A DNA stretch of 64,000 nucleotides from Candidatus Palauibacter rhopaloidicola. Lineage in GTDB: Bacteria; Gemmatimonadota; Gemmatimonadetes; Palauibacterales; Palauibacteraceae. A program made the translations under genes and the position numbers. Positions within the stretch are counted from its first letter, which is position 1, and the number at the start of each line of letters is the position of its first letter. Below the pieces are notes generated by a model that was given only the letters and a program-made list of their open reading frames with translations, had not been told where the DNA came from and searched no databases. Positions 1 through 10,462 of this stretch are shown in pieces. The stretch lies in contig JAPPGH010000008.1 of assembly GCA_026914155.1 (NCBI GenBank), positions 166,006 through 230,005 of the forward strand. Reading direction: 5' to 3'.

Positions 1-925
1 CACCGTCGGGCATGATCACGACGAGCACGTCCTCGTCGGAGATCGCGTCGCGGTTCGCCTCCATCCACTGGAGCGCGCCGGCCATTGCCATGCCGCACGA
101 GCCGCCCAGGAACATCCCCTCCTCGCGCGCGAGACGGCGGGTCATGAGCATCGAGTCCCGGTCCGTGACGCGCACGTAGTCGTCCACGATGTCGAAGTTC
201 ATGTTGCCGGCGAGGATGTCCTCCCCCACCCCTTCGGTGACGTAGGGTTGGATTTCGTCCTCGTCGAACTCGCCGGTGTGGAAATACTTCCAGTAGACGG
301 AGCCGTACGGGTCCACGCCGATGATCCGCACGGCGGGGTTCCGTTCCTTGAGGTAGGCGGCGGAGCCCGAGATCGTGCCGCCGGTGCCGGAGCCGACGAA
401 GAGGTGCGTGATCCTTCCCTCCGTCCCCTCCCACAGTTCCGGGCCGGTCGTCCGCAGGTGGGCGAGCGTGTTGGCCGGGTTATCGTACTGGTTCATGTAG
501 AAGGAGTTGGGGGTCTCCTCCGCGAGCCGGCGCGAGACCTGGTAGTAGGAGCGCGGGTCCTCGGGGTCCACCGCGGTCGGGCAGACGATGACCTCCGCCC
601 CGAGCGCCCGCAGGATGGCGATCTTCTCGGGGCTCTGCTTGTCCGTAGTCGCGAAGATGCACTTGTAGCCGCGCGCGATGGCGGCGAGCGCGAGCCCGAC
701 GCCGGTGTTGCCGCTCGTACCCTCGACGATCGTGCCGCCGGGCGCGATCGCGCCCCGTTCCTCGGCGTCGTCGAGCATCGAGACGCCGATGCGGTCCTTG
801 ACGGATCCGCCGGGATTGAAGTACTCGAGCTTCGCGAGGACGGTGCCGGGCAGGTGCGCGGCGAGGCGGTTTACGCGCACCAGCGGCGTGCCGCCGATCG
901 TGCCCAGGATGTCCTCATGCCACAT
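1..925 (-). CDS. PLP-dependent cystathionine beta-synthase / cysteine synthase family protein (3' end truncated by window edge)
   Basis: Hand translation of the minus strand from ATG at 925: MWHEDILGTIGGTPLVRVNRLAAHLPGTVLAKLEYFNPGGSVKDRIGVSMLDDAEERG...EGTSGNTGVGLA...; has the PGGSVKDR lysine motif and SGNTG phosphate-binding loop. Confidence 0.9.
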   Translation of the reverse strand, partial: MWHEDILGTIGGTPLVRVNRLAAHLPGTVLAKLEYFNPGGSVKDRIGVSMLDDAEERGAIAPGGTIVEGTSGNTGVGLALAAIARGYKCIFATTDKQSPEKIAILRALGAEVIVCPTAVDPEDPRSYYQVSRRLAEETPNSFYMNQYDNPANTLAHLRTTGPELWEGTEGRITHLFVGSGTGGTISGSAAYLKERNPAVRIIGVDPYGSVYWKYFHTGEFDEDEIQPYVTEGVGEDILAGNMNFDIVDDYVRVTDRDSMLMTRRLAREEGMFLGGSCGMAMAGALQWMEANRDAISDEDVLVVIMPDG

Positions 926-965
926 GAAGATCTGCCCTCTCTGGCGCTGGCGCCCGTTTGTCGGG

Positions 966-3230
966 CTACCCGGTCAGGTTGAAGAGCCGGCTGTACTTGA
1001 CGACGAGCTGGCGCTGCTTCGGCCCCGCCATGATTCCAGTGCGCTCCAGCGAGCCGGTGTGATTCGTGTCGTTCCACACCACGTACAACCCCGTACCGGC
1101 CGTATCGAGCCACGCGAAGCGGACGTTGGTCCCGACGTCCTTCGTATCGTCGTTGTACTGGACGTTCGCCTGCAGATAAACGCGCGGGGTGAACGAATAT
1201 GACGCGTTGAAGCGCACGACGGCGGTCTTGAAGCTGCCCTCGTCGAGGCGGACATCGAAGTAGTTCGTGATCAGGTTCGCGCTGAGCCTGTCCCCGTAGC
1301 GGTACGCGAGTGTCGCGTTCGGGCCGAAGCGGGTCCCGCTGTAGAACCCGCCGAGGTCCCAGCCGACGGACAGCGACAGCGGGGCGCCGCGATTCGTGTT
1401 CGCCCTGAACTCCCAGTCGATGTTGTGGTACGTCCCGGGCGGGATGACGATGTCCTCCCGGATCGCGAACGGCGCCTCGAGACCCTCGCCGGTGAAGTTG
1501 AAGCCGGGAAGCTGGAAGAAGGCGCCGTTCTCGAACTGGAAGTGGTTGTCGATGTGCAGGAGATACGACTCGTTGAAGCCGCCCAGCGTCCACCAGCTGT
1601 TCCCGGAGATGTGAGGCCGGAACTCCCGGAACCAGGACACGCTCTCGGTGCGCATGTGGCGGAGAAAACGCCAGTTCACCTGCCGGTAGCCGCGCCGGTT
1701 CACGAAACCGACCTCCGGGTTGAAGGCGTCGCCGATCTGCCGGTACCCGGTCGTGACCTGCCAGTCCCGCGTCACGTACCGCATGCCGCCGGCGAAGCCG
1801 TACTCGCCGCCGTTGAACCCCGATCCCAGGGCTGCCTCCCCGGTGGGGACGGGCGTGGCGGTGAGGCTCGCCCAGCCGTCGAACGTCAGCGCGTCGCCGA
1901 TGCCGAGCCGGCCGTCGATCCCGTACGTGAGGTTGTGGTCTCCCGCATCGGCGGTGTTGAGGCGCGACACGAAGATGGCGCCGAGCTGCGAGCGGTTGCC
2001 GAACTCCCGGTACGCCCGCAGGACGCCGAAGTTGTTCGCCGGCGCGATCCGTTCGCTGGCGCCCGTGTCGTCGTCGAAGCGGAAAGCCTCGTCGGTCTGG
2101 ATGTTAAGCATGCCGACCTGGAAGGCGCCGACCTTTCCGGTCATGCGGGCGCCCGCCGTGATCGGCACCTCCCGTCCGCCCTGGAGCCCGATGCGGCGGC
2201 TGAAGAAGAGCTCGGCCGAACGGCTCGCGCCGACGGCGAAGGTCCCCGCGTTCTCCAGGAAGAATGCCCGCTTCTCGGGGAAGAAGAGGCTGAAGCGCGT
2301 GAGGTTCACCTGCTGGTCGTCGACTTCCGCCTGCGCGAAGTCGGTGTTCACCGTGAGATCGAGCGTGAGGCTCTGGTTGAGGCCGATCTTCGCGTCGCCA
2401 CCGATCTGCCGGCCAAAGTCCGTCTCCGGCGACGGCACGCGGTAGTCCCGAAAGCCGTCCATGAGTGCGTACGGGCTGATCGATACCGTGCGTCGGGCGG
2501 GGGCCTCGAGCGCGAGGGTGCCGGCGAGCGAGACCCGGTACACGCCGAACTGCCTGGGCAGGGGCGCCCACATCGACTGCTCGCTGTTGCGCCGGATCTT
2601 CCGCTCGAAGTTCAGGCCCCAGTCCTGCGGTCCCCCGGCGCCGTAGCGGAGCGTCGAGAACGGGATCCGCATCTCGGCGTACCAGCCGCGATCGTCCCTG
2701 CTCGTGGCGACCTCCCACGAGGCGTCCCAGTTGAGGTTGAAGCCGCCGGCCGAGCCGCGCTGCTGGCGGCCACCGCCCCGGCCGCCGCCCACCCCCTCGC
2801 CGGTGACCTGTCCGTCGTACTCGATCCCCGCCGGCGTGGTGCCGAAGACCAGGGCGTTCTGCCGGTCCAGGTAGGTGTCGAGCACGACGACGAAGGCGTC
2901 GGAGTCGTCCAGCGAGGCGTCGCGCAGCGTCTGGCCCGTGACGATGCCCGCCGGGTCGTCGTCGAAGAGCCACGCGCCGATGTACAGGGCCGCCCCGTCG
3001 TAGCCGACGCGGACCTCCGTGGGCTGCGACACCGGCTGGCCCTCGGTGGGCTCGCGCTGGGTGAACCCCTCGAGCGGTTCGAGGCCGGACCAAGCCTCGT
3101 CGTCGAGCCGGCCGTCGATGACCGGAGGCGCCGCGATCTCCGACGCCCGCGCCCGGGGCGCCTGCTGGCCGCTCAGCAGTCCCGGAACGGCAAGGCTGGA
3201 GATGGCGACGAGGCCAAGGACGGTGCGCAC
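966..3230 (-). CDS. DUF5916 domain protein with N-terminal CBM9-like domain, secreted
   Basis: Signal peptide VRTVLGLVAISSLAVPGLLSGQQ, then PPVIDGRLDDEAW...GYDGAALYIGAWLFDDDP, then outer-membrane beta-strand-like C-terminus (FSLFFPEKRAFFLENAGTFAVG). The track ORF extends further upstream; GTG at 3230 is the likely start. Confidence 0.85.
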   Translation of the reverse strand: MRTVLGLVAISSLAVPGLLSGQQAPRARASEIAAPPVIDGRLDDEAWSGLEPLEGFTQREPTEGQPVSQPTEVRVGYDGAALYIGAWLFDDDPAGIVTGQTLRDASLDDSDAFVVVLDTYLDRQNALVFGTTPAGIEYDGQVTGEGVGGGRGGGRQQRGSAGGFNLNWDASWEVATSRDDRGWYAEMRIPFSTLRYGAGGPQDWGLNFERKIRRNSEQSMWAPLPRQFGVYRVSLAGTLALEAPARRTVSISPYALMDGFRDYRVPSPETDFGRQIGGDAKIGLNQSLTLDLTVNTDFAQAEVDDQQVNLTRFSLFFPEKRAFFLENAGTFAVGASRSAELFFSRRIGLQGGREVPITAGARMTGKVGAFQVGMLNIQTDEAFRFDDDTGASERIAPANNFGVLRAYREFGNRSQLGAIFVSRLNTADAGDHNLTYGIDGRLGIGDALTFDGWASLTATPVPTGEAALGSGFNGGEYGFAGGMRYVTRDWQVTTGYRQIGDAFNPEVGFVNRRGYRQVNWRFLRHMRTESVSWFREFRPHISGNSWWTLGGFNESYLLHIDNHFQFENGAFFQLPGFNFTGEGLEAPFAIREDIVIPPGTYHNIDWEFRANTNRGAPLSLSVGWDLGGFYSGTRFGPNATLAYRYGDRLSANLITNYFDVRLDEGSFKTAVVRFNASYSFTPRVYLQANVQYNDDTKDVGTNVRFAWLDTAGTGLYVVWNDTNHTGSLERTGIMAGPKQRQLVVKYSRLFNLTG

Positions 3231-3247
3231 GCGGATCGCTTCCCCCT

Positions 3248-4222
3248 TCAAGTGACGGTCCGCTGAGAAAGTACGACTCCGCCGCGGATGGCGGCGATTT
3301 CGGCGGGGCCGACGCGGCAACAGCCCCCGACGCCGTCGGCTCCCTCTTTCCGCCACTCGGCGGCGCTCCGGGCCCAGTCCATCGGGGTCGCGGGGCCGGT
3401 CCAGCGCTTCGCTTCCGCGTCCCATGCCTCCCCCGAGTTGGGATAGGCGAGGATCGGTTTTCCGGTCGCCGGCCGCGCCGCGCGGATGAGGGGCCCGACG
3501 AAGCGCGGATCGACGCAGTTCACGCCGACCGCGACGACGTGGGGTTCGGCGTCGCACAGGGCGACGGCGGTCTCGAGCGGGGTGGCGTCCGCGAGGCGCG
3601 CGCCGTCGCGACACTGGAAGCTGATCCACGTCGGGCGGTGGGATACGGCGGCGAGCCGGCAGTAGGCGCGCGTCTCCTCCACGGACGGAGTCGTCTCGCA
3701 GGCGAGGACATCGGCCTCCGTCTCGGCGAGGACCTCCCACCGCGGGGCGTGGAAGTCGTACAACTCGGCCGCGGAGAGCCCGTAGTCGCCCGTGTACTCC
3801 GATCCATCGGCCAGGTAGGCTCCGTACGGCCCGATGCTCGCCGCGACGAGCGGCGGCGGGCGGCTCGCGGACGGCGGGCCGTCGGCGGGAGGCGCCGCCC
3901 GGCCGCCGAGGAACTCCGCGCGGGCCGAGATCGCCGCGTCGACGGACGCGCGCAGGACACGGGCGGTCGCCGTCGCGTCGAGCCCCCGGGCCGCGAAGCC
4001 TTCGAACGTCGCCTGGTAGGTCGCGGTGGCGATGCAGTCGGCCCCCGCGTCGAGGAAGCGGCGGTGCGCGGTGCGGATCGCCTCGGGGTCGTCGATGAGG
4101 GCGCGGGCGGACCAGAGCGGATCGTCGAGATCGCAGCCCAACGCCTCGAGTTCCGTCGCCAGGCCGCCATCGAGGACGAGAAAGCCCTCCCGCTCGATGA
4201 AGTCGCGGATCGGGTCGATCAA
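3248..4222 (-). CDS. mmuM: homocysteine S-methyltransferase family protein
   Basis: VLDGGLATELEALGCDL, DAGADCIATATYQATFEGF, GVNCVDP and GGCCRVGP zinc-ligand motifs. Confidence 0.85.
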   Translation of the reverse strand: MIDPIRDFIEREGFLVLDGGLATELEALGCDLDDPLWSARALIDDPEAIRTAHRRFLDAGADCIATATYQATFEGFAARGLDATATARVLRASVDAAISARAEFLGGRAAPPADGPPSASRPPPLVAASIGPYGAYLADGSEYTGDYGLSAAELYDFHAPRWEVLAETEADVLACETTPSVEETRAYCRLAAVSHRPTWISFQCRDGARLADATPLETAVALCDAEPHVVAVGVNCVDPRFVGPLIRAARPATGKPILAYPNSGEAWDAEAKRWTGPATPMDWARSAAEWRKEGADGVGGCCRVGPAEIAAIRGGVVLSQRTVT

Positions 4223-5184
4223 CGCGGGTCCGGCCCGACCATGATCGAGAATCCCTCGAACACGAACTCGACCCCGCCGTCCCGCAGCCGGTTGCCGACG
4301 GCGATGCCGTCGAACATGGCTTCCACGGCGTCGTGCAGCTCGAGCAGCCGCGAGGGCTGCGCGACCGGCGTGTTGTGGCCCGTGAACAGCATCGTCAGCT
4401 GGGGAACGAGTTCGGCGAGCCGGGCCACCGAAGCCCGATACGCCTCCAGGTCCGTCTCGGGGGCGAAGAGCCAGATCGGGCCCTCGTAGAAGGAATCGCC
4501 GGTCCAGAGGAACCCGGCCTCGCGGTCGAGGAGGGCGATCGCGTCGGGCGTGTGGCCGGGGACGGCGATGACTTCGAGCGTGCGTCCCCCCAGGTCGATC
4601 CGGTGTCCGTCGTCGACGAAGGCGGAGATCTCGAAGGCGGGCGTATGGTAGTTGTCCTCGGTGATCCCCGCGGGCAGGGGCCGGCAGACCGCGCTTCCGG
4701 CCACTTCTCCGCGCACCTCGGCGTTCGTGCGGCCCCGGGCGTGCGCGCGGGTGAACTCCGTGTCCAGGGCGAGCACGCGCTCGAACTCGGCGTTGCCCCC
4801 GACGTGGTCCATGTGCGTGTGGGAGTTGAGGACGGTCATGGGCAGCGCCGTGAGTTCGTCCACGACGGCGCGGATGCGGCCGATCGCCATCCCGGTGTCG
4901 AAGAGGAGGGCGCCCGCCTCGCCCAGGATCAGGTAGGAGATGACCTCCTGGAACTGGAACGGCTCGTAGATCGCGTACACCCGCGGGGCGACGCGATACA
5001 CCTCGAACCAGTCATCCGCGGCTTCGACGCGCTCCAGGTCGGCGTACTGCGAGCGGGGCACGTTCGAGCAGAACCCCGCCGTCGCGGCGCGCGATTCGGG
5101 GGCGGACTCGCCGCCCGGCGCGCAGGCGAGCGCCCCCCCGGCCAGCGCGCCCGCGGCCGCCAGCCGGAGGATCGCCCCGCGCAC
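4219..5184 (-). CDS. MBL-fold metallo-hydrolase, putative lipoprotein
   Basis: Lipobox ALACAPGG; HSHTHMDHVGGN motif; VPGHTPDAIALLD; 4-nt overlap with the downstream gene. Confidence 0.9.
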   Translation of the reverse strand: MRGAILRLAAAGALAGGALACAPGGESAPESRAATAGFCSNVPRSQYADLERVEAADDWFEVYRVAPRVYAIYEPFQFQEVISYLILGEAGALLFDTGMAIGRIRAVVDELTALPMTVLNSHTHMDHVGGNAEFERVLALDTEFTRAHARGRTNAEVRGEVAGSAVCRPLPAGITEDNYHTPAFEISAFVDDGHRIDLGGRTLEVIAVPGHTPDAIALLDREAGFLWTGDSFYEGPIWLFAPETDLEAYRASVARLAELVPQLTMLFTGHNTPVAQPSRLLELHDAVEAMFDGIAVGNRLRDGGVEFVFEGFSIMVGPDPR

Positions 5185-5189
5185 GTCCG

Positions 5190-8100
5190 CTACCCGTCGT
5201 CGGTGGTGATGACGCGGCCCACTCTCGCCTGGAGCATCCGGTTGAACTCGGCGAGTTCGTCGGCCAGCACCGCCTCCAGCCGCACAACCACTTCATCGAT
5301 CTGGTCGCTCAGGAGCTGCGCCACCTCGGCGTGCTGGTCGGTGGGCGGGAAGTCGGCCGTGCCGACCGCCCCCTGGAGGTACTGCAGACGGCCGGCGATC
5401 ATCGAGGGCCAGCGCACTCCGTCCGGCCCCGTGTTCTTGAGCTGCACGAGCTCGCCCTCCACCTCGATGAGCGATTCGTCGAGCGCCTCTCCCGCCTCGA
5501 GCACGTCCTCCGCGTCCCCGGCCTCTTCGAGCACCGGTCGCAGGTCGGAAATCTGGCGCCGCAGGAGTTCGATCCGGTTGACGGCATCGGCGAGCCGGTT
5601 CCGGTCCTCCACGATGTCGTCGAGCAGCGCCTTCTGGGCGAGGATGTCCGCCATCGACCCTTCGGAGCTGGGATCCCGGAGGACGGTCAGCTCCTCGGAC
5701 CCCACGTCCTCGCCGTCCACGACGAGCGTCACCGTGTAGGTGCCCGGGGGCTGCCGCGGCCCGCCCCCGAAGCCGAAGAAGCCGCCTCCCACCTGCCGGG
5801 AGACCTCAGGCATGGGCATCCAGTCCGCGAACTGCGGCTTCGTGCGGTACTGGATCGGCTCTGCGTCCGGCCCCCGGAAGTTCCACCACACGCGGTTGAA
5901 GCCGTCGTGGCTGGAGCCGTCGAGCGTGGCCAGCGTCTCGCCGTCCGAGTTCTCGACCCGCACCTGGACTTCGCGCCCCTCCCCGTCCCCGAGCCAGTAG
6001 TTGATCGACGCCCCGTTGGGCGGGTTCTCACCCACGGACCAGTCCTCGTACATGATCTGAGGCTCGGAGATGTCGTTGAAGCGGTACGCGTCGCGCGGCG
6101 CGAACAGGTGCGCGTTGGCGGCCGCGATCTCGGGCGTGAGCTGCTGCACCGCGCTCAGGTCGTCGAGGATCCAGTAGCCGCGTCCGTACGTCCCGCCCAC
6201 GAAGTCGTTGAAGTGCTCCTGGATGATGAGCCCGTAGTACGGCGACGGGGGAAGGTTCGGCATGAAGAGCTGCCAGCTCTCCCCGTCGTCGTAACTGATG
6301 TAGACGTTCGTCTCGGTGCCGAGGTAGAGGAGGCCCGGCCGCACCGGGTCCTCGAGCAGGTAGCGGGTGTAGTCGACGGGGTAGTTGTCGACCCCGTCGG
6401 TGATCTGCGTCCACGTCGCCCCGAAGTCGTCCGTCCTGTAGGCGCGCGCGTCGAAGTCGCCGACCTGGTGGTGCTCGATCGTGATGTAGGCCTTCGCGAC
6501 GTCGAAGCGGGAGGCGTCGATGCTCCGCACGATGCCGTCGGGAGGCAGGTTCGGGATGTTCTCCGTGACGTTCGTCCACGTCGCCCCGTCGTCCCGGCTC
6601 ACCTGCACGAGGCCGTCGTTCGTCCCCGCCCAGAAGACGCCCTGCTCGATGGGCGACTCGTCGAAGGCGTAGATCACGCAGCAGAACTCCACGCCGATGT
6701 TGTCGGGCGTGAGCCCGCCGGAGACCGTCATCCGCTCCCGGTTGTTCGTGGAGAGGTCGGGGCTGATGACCTCCCAGCTCTGGCCCCGGTTGCGCGTGCG
6801 GTGCACGTGCTGGCTCGTGACGTAGATCGTCTCGCTGTCGTGCGGGGAGATGAGGAGGGGGAAGGTCCACTGGAATCGGTAGCGGATCTCCTCCGCCGGA
6901 TATCCCATGGTGGACTCGGGCCACACCTCGACGTCGCGGAACTGGCCGCGCTCCCGGTCGTGCCGCACGACGATGCCGCCGACCGCGCCGGCGCCGGAGG
7001 CGCTCGACCACACGATGTTCGGGTCGGTGGGGTCGGGCGTCGCGAAGCCGCTCTCGCCGCCGCCCACGGTCGTCCAGTCGCCGCGCGGGATGAGTCCGCG
7101 GGCCCAGAAGCCGCTGTAGCGCGTGTTCGACGGCCCGTGGTAGGAGGGCCCGTCCTGCCGGTTCCCCATCACGTTGTAGGGGATCTCGTTGTCCACCGTG
7201 ACGTGGTACATCTGCGCGATCGGCAGCTGCATGCGGGACCACGACTTCATCCGGTTCTCCGTGATCGCGACGCCGCTGTCGCCGCCGATGAAGACGCGGT
7301 CCGAGTTCTCCGGGTCGGCCCAGATGTCGTGCAGGTCCCACCCCGGGGCCTGCGGGTCCCCGCCCGGGGGACCGCCGCCGAGGAAGTTGAACATCTCGTA
7401 CGTCGCACCCCCGTCGCGGCTCACGCTGAAGCTGGACGAGAGGAAGTAGAGTTCGTCGCGGTCGTCGGACGCGACGCCGCAGCGGGTGTAGTAGGCCTGC
7501 CGGGTCGCGAGGTCGTGGCTGTAGTTCACGAGGCGCCACGTGCGGCCGCCGTCATCGCTGCTCCACAGCTCGCCCGTGTCGGTCTCGTACCCCTCCATCG
7601 GCACGCCGTCGCTCGTCTCGATGAGGGCGTACACCCGGTCCGAGTCCGAGTGGGACATGCAGACGGCGATCTTGCCGAGCGTGCCGGTCGGAAGCCCGTT
7701 CCCCTGGAGTTGGGTCCACGTGTCGCCGCCGTCCATCGTGAGGTGGAGACCGCTCCCCGGCCCGCCGCTGTCGCGCTTCCACGTCTTGAGATCGATGTCC
7801 CACATCGTGGCGAAGATCTTCCGCGGGTTCGCCGGGTCCATGACCATGTCGTAGGCGCCCGTCCCGCGGTCCACGAAGAGGATCTTCTCCCACGAGGCGC
7901 CGCCGTCGAAGGTGCGGTACACGCCGCGCTCGTCGGATTCCGCGTAGGCGTGGCCGAGCGCGGCCACGTACACGACGTCCGCGTCGGTGGGGTGGATCAG
8001 GATGCGGCCGACGCGGCCGGTCCCCTCCAGTCCCATGTGGGTCCACGTCTCGCCGCCGTCCGTCGACTTCCAGACGCCGTTCCCGATCGAGACGTTCGAG

Positions 8101-8438
8101 CGGATCGAGGTCTCGCCGGTGCCCGCCCACACGACCGCGTGGTCGCTCGGGGCGACGGCGAGGGCACCGATGGAGTGCACGGGCTGGTCGTCGAACACGG
8201 GCCGCCAGTGCAGGCCGGCGTCGTCCGTCTTCCAGATGCCGCCGGTCGCGGCGCCGGCGAAGTACGTGTTGCGGTCCCCGGGGACCCCGGCGATCGAGGA
8301 GACGCGGTTGCCGACGGGTCCGATGTGGCGCGCCCGCAGCCCCTCGTACTGCTCGGGCGCGAGTTGCTGGGCCGTCAGCGGCGCGGCGGCCGCGAGCGCG
8401 AAGGCGAGACTGATGGAGAAGCGGCGAACGTTGGACAT
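5190..8438 (-). CDS. sortilin/VPS10-like, YCF48/BNR-repeat secreted protein
   Basis: 1082 aa, signal peptide, repeated SxDGGxTW/TDDAGLHW Asp-box motifs. Confidence 0.88.
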   Translation of the reverse strand: MSNVRRFSISLAFALAAAAPLTAQQLAPEQYEGLRARHIGPVGNRVSSIAGVPGDRNTYFAGAATGGIWKTDDAGLHWRPVFDDQPVHSIGALAVAPSDHAVVWAGTGETSIRSNVSIGNGVWKSTDGGETWTHMGLEGTGRVGRILIHPTDADVVYVAALGHAYAESDERGVYRTFDGGASWEKILFVDRGTGAYDMVMDPANPRKIFATMWDIDLKTWKRDSGGPGSGLHLTMDGGDTWTQLQGNGLPTGTLGKIAVCMSHSDSDRVYALIETSDGVPMEGYETDTGELWSSDDGGRTWRLVNYSHDLATRQAYYTRCGVASDDRDELYFLSSSFSVSRDGGATYEMFNFLGGGPPGGDPQAPGWDLHDIWADPENSDRVFIGGDSGVAITENRMKSWSRMQLPIAQMYHVTVDNEIPYNVMGNRQDGPSYHGPSNTRYSGFWARGLIPRGDWTTVGGGESGFATPDPTDPNIVWSSASGAGAVGGIVVRHDRERGQFRDVEVWPESTMGYPAEEIRYRFQWTFPLLISPHDSETIYVTSQHVHRTRNRGQSWEVISPDLSTNNRERMTVSGGLTPDNIGVEFCCVIYAFDESPIEQGVFWAGTNDGLVQVSRDDGATWTNVTENIPNLPPDGIVRSIDASRFDVAKAYITIEHHQVGDFDARAYRTDDFGATWTQITDGVDNYPVDYTRYLLEDPVRPGLLYLGTETNVYISYDDGESWQLFMPNLPPSPYYGLIIQEHFNDFVGGTYGRGYWILDDLSAVQQLTPEIAAANAHLFAPRDAYRFNDISEPQIMYEDWSVGENPPNGASINYWLGDGEGREVQVRVENSDGETLATLDGSSHDGFNRVWWNFRGPDAEPIQYRTKPQFADWMPMPEVSRQVGGGFFGFGGGPRQPPGTYTVTLVVDGEDVGSEELTVLRDPSSEGSMADILAQKALLDDIVEDRNRLADAVNRIELLRRQISDLRPVLEEAGDAEDVLEAGEALDESLIEVEGELVQLKNTGPDGVRWPSMIAGRLQYLQGAVGTADFPPTDQHAEVAQLLSDQIDEVVVRLEAVLADELAEFNRMLQARVGRVITTDDG

Positions 8439-8559
8439 GGCTCTCTGCCTCGTGAAACGGGTCGTTTGAGCGACGAAACGTGCGGCCCCGGACGGATGCG
8501 GGCCAGAGCCCGCGGGACCGGAGACGGGCCAGGGGCCCCGCCGGCGGTTCCTGTCGCCG

Positions 8560-10443
8560 CTAGGAACCCGTGGCGACGGGAAGTTCGACGCTCGACGGAT
8601 GGGTCGCGGAGCGGTACACGCGCACGGTCGGCGGGTCCTCCGACACCTCTTCCGCGTTGTCGCGGTCGGCGCCCATGACCGTGAGGCGCAGCCGATGGCC
8701 CGCGTTGAAGACGGTCGAGGTCGGGTGCAGGTCGAGCCGCAGTTCGGCCGGCGCGTCCGGAAGCGGTTCGACGTCGCTCGCGTAGCTGCGCTGGAAGGGG
8801 AGGCTGAGGTTGTCCCACGGCGCTTCCGCGAGCGCGCGATGCGAGGCGCGCAGCACGCCCTCGGTCACGTAGCGGGAGGATCCCTCCGCGTCCACTTCCT
8901 CGAGCAGCACGAAGAAGTCGGCGTCCCGCGTCGACGAGGTCACCCACAGCGTCACGACCGGGTGGCCCGTGACCGTGAGGTCGGACGCCAGCGGCGGAGT
9001 CGTGTAGGTCAGCGACTTCGCATCGGTGTCGCGCAGGTCCGGGTACACCATCTCCGGCGCCGCCCCGACGGCGTTGTCCCAGCGGCTGGAGGTCCCGGTG
9101 GTCGTCGAGAGATCGACCAGGTACTCGTCGAACGCGGCCTCGGCCGTCGGTGCGTCGGGCGAGAGCCCGCCGTCGTTGACCGATGCGACGCTCCCGCTCG
9201 CCCCGGGCGCGAGGAAGAGGCGTTGGCTTGTCGTTTCCGGCGGCCACGCTTCGGACGACGCCCAGCGCCAGTCGCCGGGATCGTTCATGATGGCGTAGTG
9301 GATCGGCGCCTCGTCGAGCACGCCGTTGTCGATGCCCTTGAGCCAGTAGTCGAACCAGCGGTGCTGCTCCACCGCGTACAGCTCGATGCGTTCCGCCATC
9401 AACGCGGGGTCGGGCATGCCGGAGTGGGGCCAGGCCCCGATGCCCAGCTTCTGCGGCCCGCGGTAGTTCGCGAACCAGAGCGTGGCGTCGGTGATGAAGA
9501 TGTCGTACCAGCCGTTCCAGTGGTACGCCGGAACCCCCGCCTCGAGCACGTCTTCGAGCACGCCGCTGGGTCCGTGGCGCTCCCACGCCAGTTCGGGCGC
9601 CGCATGGTCGCGATAGCGCCCCGCGCCGTACTGCTCGAGCACGTCCCAGTTGTCCTCGTGCTCCTCCATCGCCTGCCGCAGGAGCACCCCCTCGACGTCC
9701 TCGTCCACCGCCGGGGCCGGAATGGAGACGTCGAACTCGCGCGTCAGGCCACCCCAGTGCCCGATGAGGTCATCCCGGTACACGCCGCCGGGATACATGA
9801 GATCGTACATGTCGAGGGCCGCGACGTCGGGGAAGATCGCCCTGAGCGCCGGCGGGTTGCGGGACGCGGCCATGTACTGCGTGATCCCCAGGTAGGAACC
9901 GCCGTACATGCCGACGTTGCCGTCCGACCAGGGCTGCGAGGCCAGCCACTCGATGAGTTCGACGGCATCGGTCGTCTCCGACTCCGAGAACAGCCCCTCG
10001 TAGCGGCCGAAGGAGGCCCCGCTCCCCCGCACACCGGCCGCCGCCACCACGTAGCCGTGGAGGACGAGCCGCTGGAGATCCTCGTTCGCGTCGACCTGCG
10101 AGCGGATGTCCGGGAGCGGGTCCAGGTCCGGCGCAATCACGCGGATGATCTGGCCCGGATTGCGGTGATAGCGGGAATGCGTCCACACGACCGGCAGGGG
10201 CTCGCTCTCCGTCACGCCTCCAAGCGCCGGGCGGGTGACCTCGACCGCCAACCGCACGCCGTCGCGCATCTCGACGTAGCGGGAGGTTGTCACCCAGCCG
10301 TCGTACCGGGGCTCGCTGTACCCCTCATAGCGGCCGAACTCCGACACGCGGTCGGGCGCTTCTCCTCCGGCGGCGTCGGCGCCGGGTTCGGCGGCACATG
10401 CCGCCAGAAGGGCGGGCAGGAAGATGGCGGTGATTCTCTTCAT
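8560..10443 (-). CDS. CocE/NonD family (X-Pro dipeptidyl-peptidase S15-like) hydrolase, lipoprotein
   Basis: LLAACAAEPG lipobox; MRDGVRLAVEVTRPA; GMYGGSYLGITQ nucleophile elbow; C-terminal jelly-roll (PLASDLTVTGHPVVTLWVTSSTRDADFFVLLEEVDAEG). Confidence 0.92.
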   Translation of the reverse strand: MKRITAIFLPALLAACAAEPGADAAGGEAPDRVSEFGRYEGYSEPRYDGWVTTSRYVEMRDGVRLAVEVTRPALGGVTESEPLPVVWTHSRYHRNPGQIIRVIAPDLDPLPDIRSQVDANEDLQRLVLHGYVVAAAGVRGSGASFGRYEGLFSESETTDAVELIEWLASQPWSDGNVGMYGGSYLGITQYMAASRNPPALRAIFPDVAALDMYDLMYPGGVYRDDLIGHWGGLTREFDVSIPAPAVDEDVEGVLLRQAMEEHEDNWDVLEQYGAGRYRDHAAPELAWERHGPSGVLEDVLEAGVPAYHWNGWYDIFITDATLWFANYRGPQKLGIGAWPHSGMPDPALMAERIELYAVEQHRWFDYWLKGIDNGVLDEAPIHYAIMNDPGDWRWASSEAWPPETTSQRLFLAPGASGSVASVNDGGLSPDAPTAEAAFDEYLVDLSTTTGTSSRWDNAVGAAPEMVYPDLRDTDAKSLTYTTPPLASDLTVTGHPVVTLWVTSSTRDADFFVLLEEVDAEGSSRYVTEGVLRASHRALAEAPWDNLSLPFQRSYASDVEPLPDAPAELRLDLHPTSTVFNAGHRLRLTVMGADRDNAEEVSEDPPTVRVYRSATHPSSVELPVATGS

Positions 10444-10462
10444 GTCGTTCTCGTCCCGCGGG

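Noticed and set aside
5331-8678. 1115-aa plus-strand ORF opposite the sortilin-like gene, and similar long antisense ORFs (e.g. 1425..3266, 8599..10488, 34020..37325, 46136..49342, 51970..54483)
   Set aside because: High-GC codon-phase artefacts: Arg/Pro/Val/Glu-rich translations with no recognisable motifs, directly opposite genes with clear family signatures.
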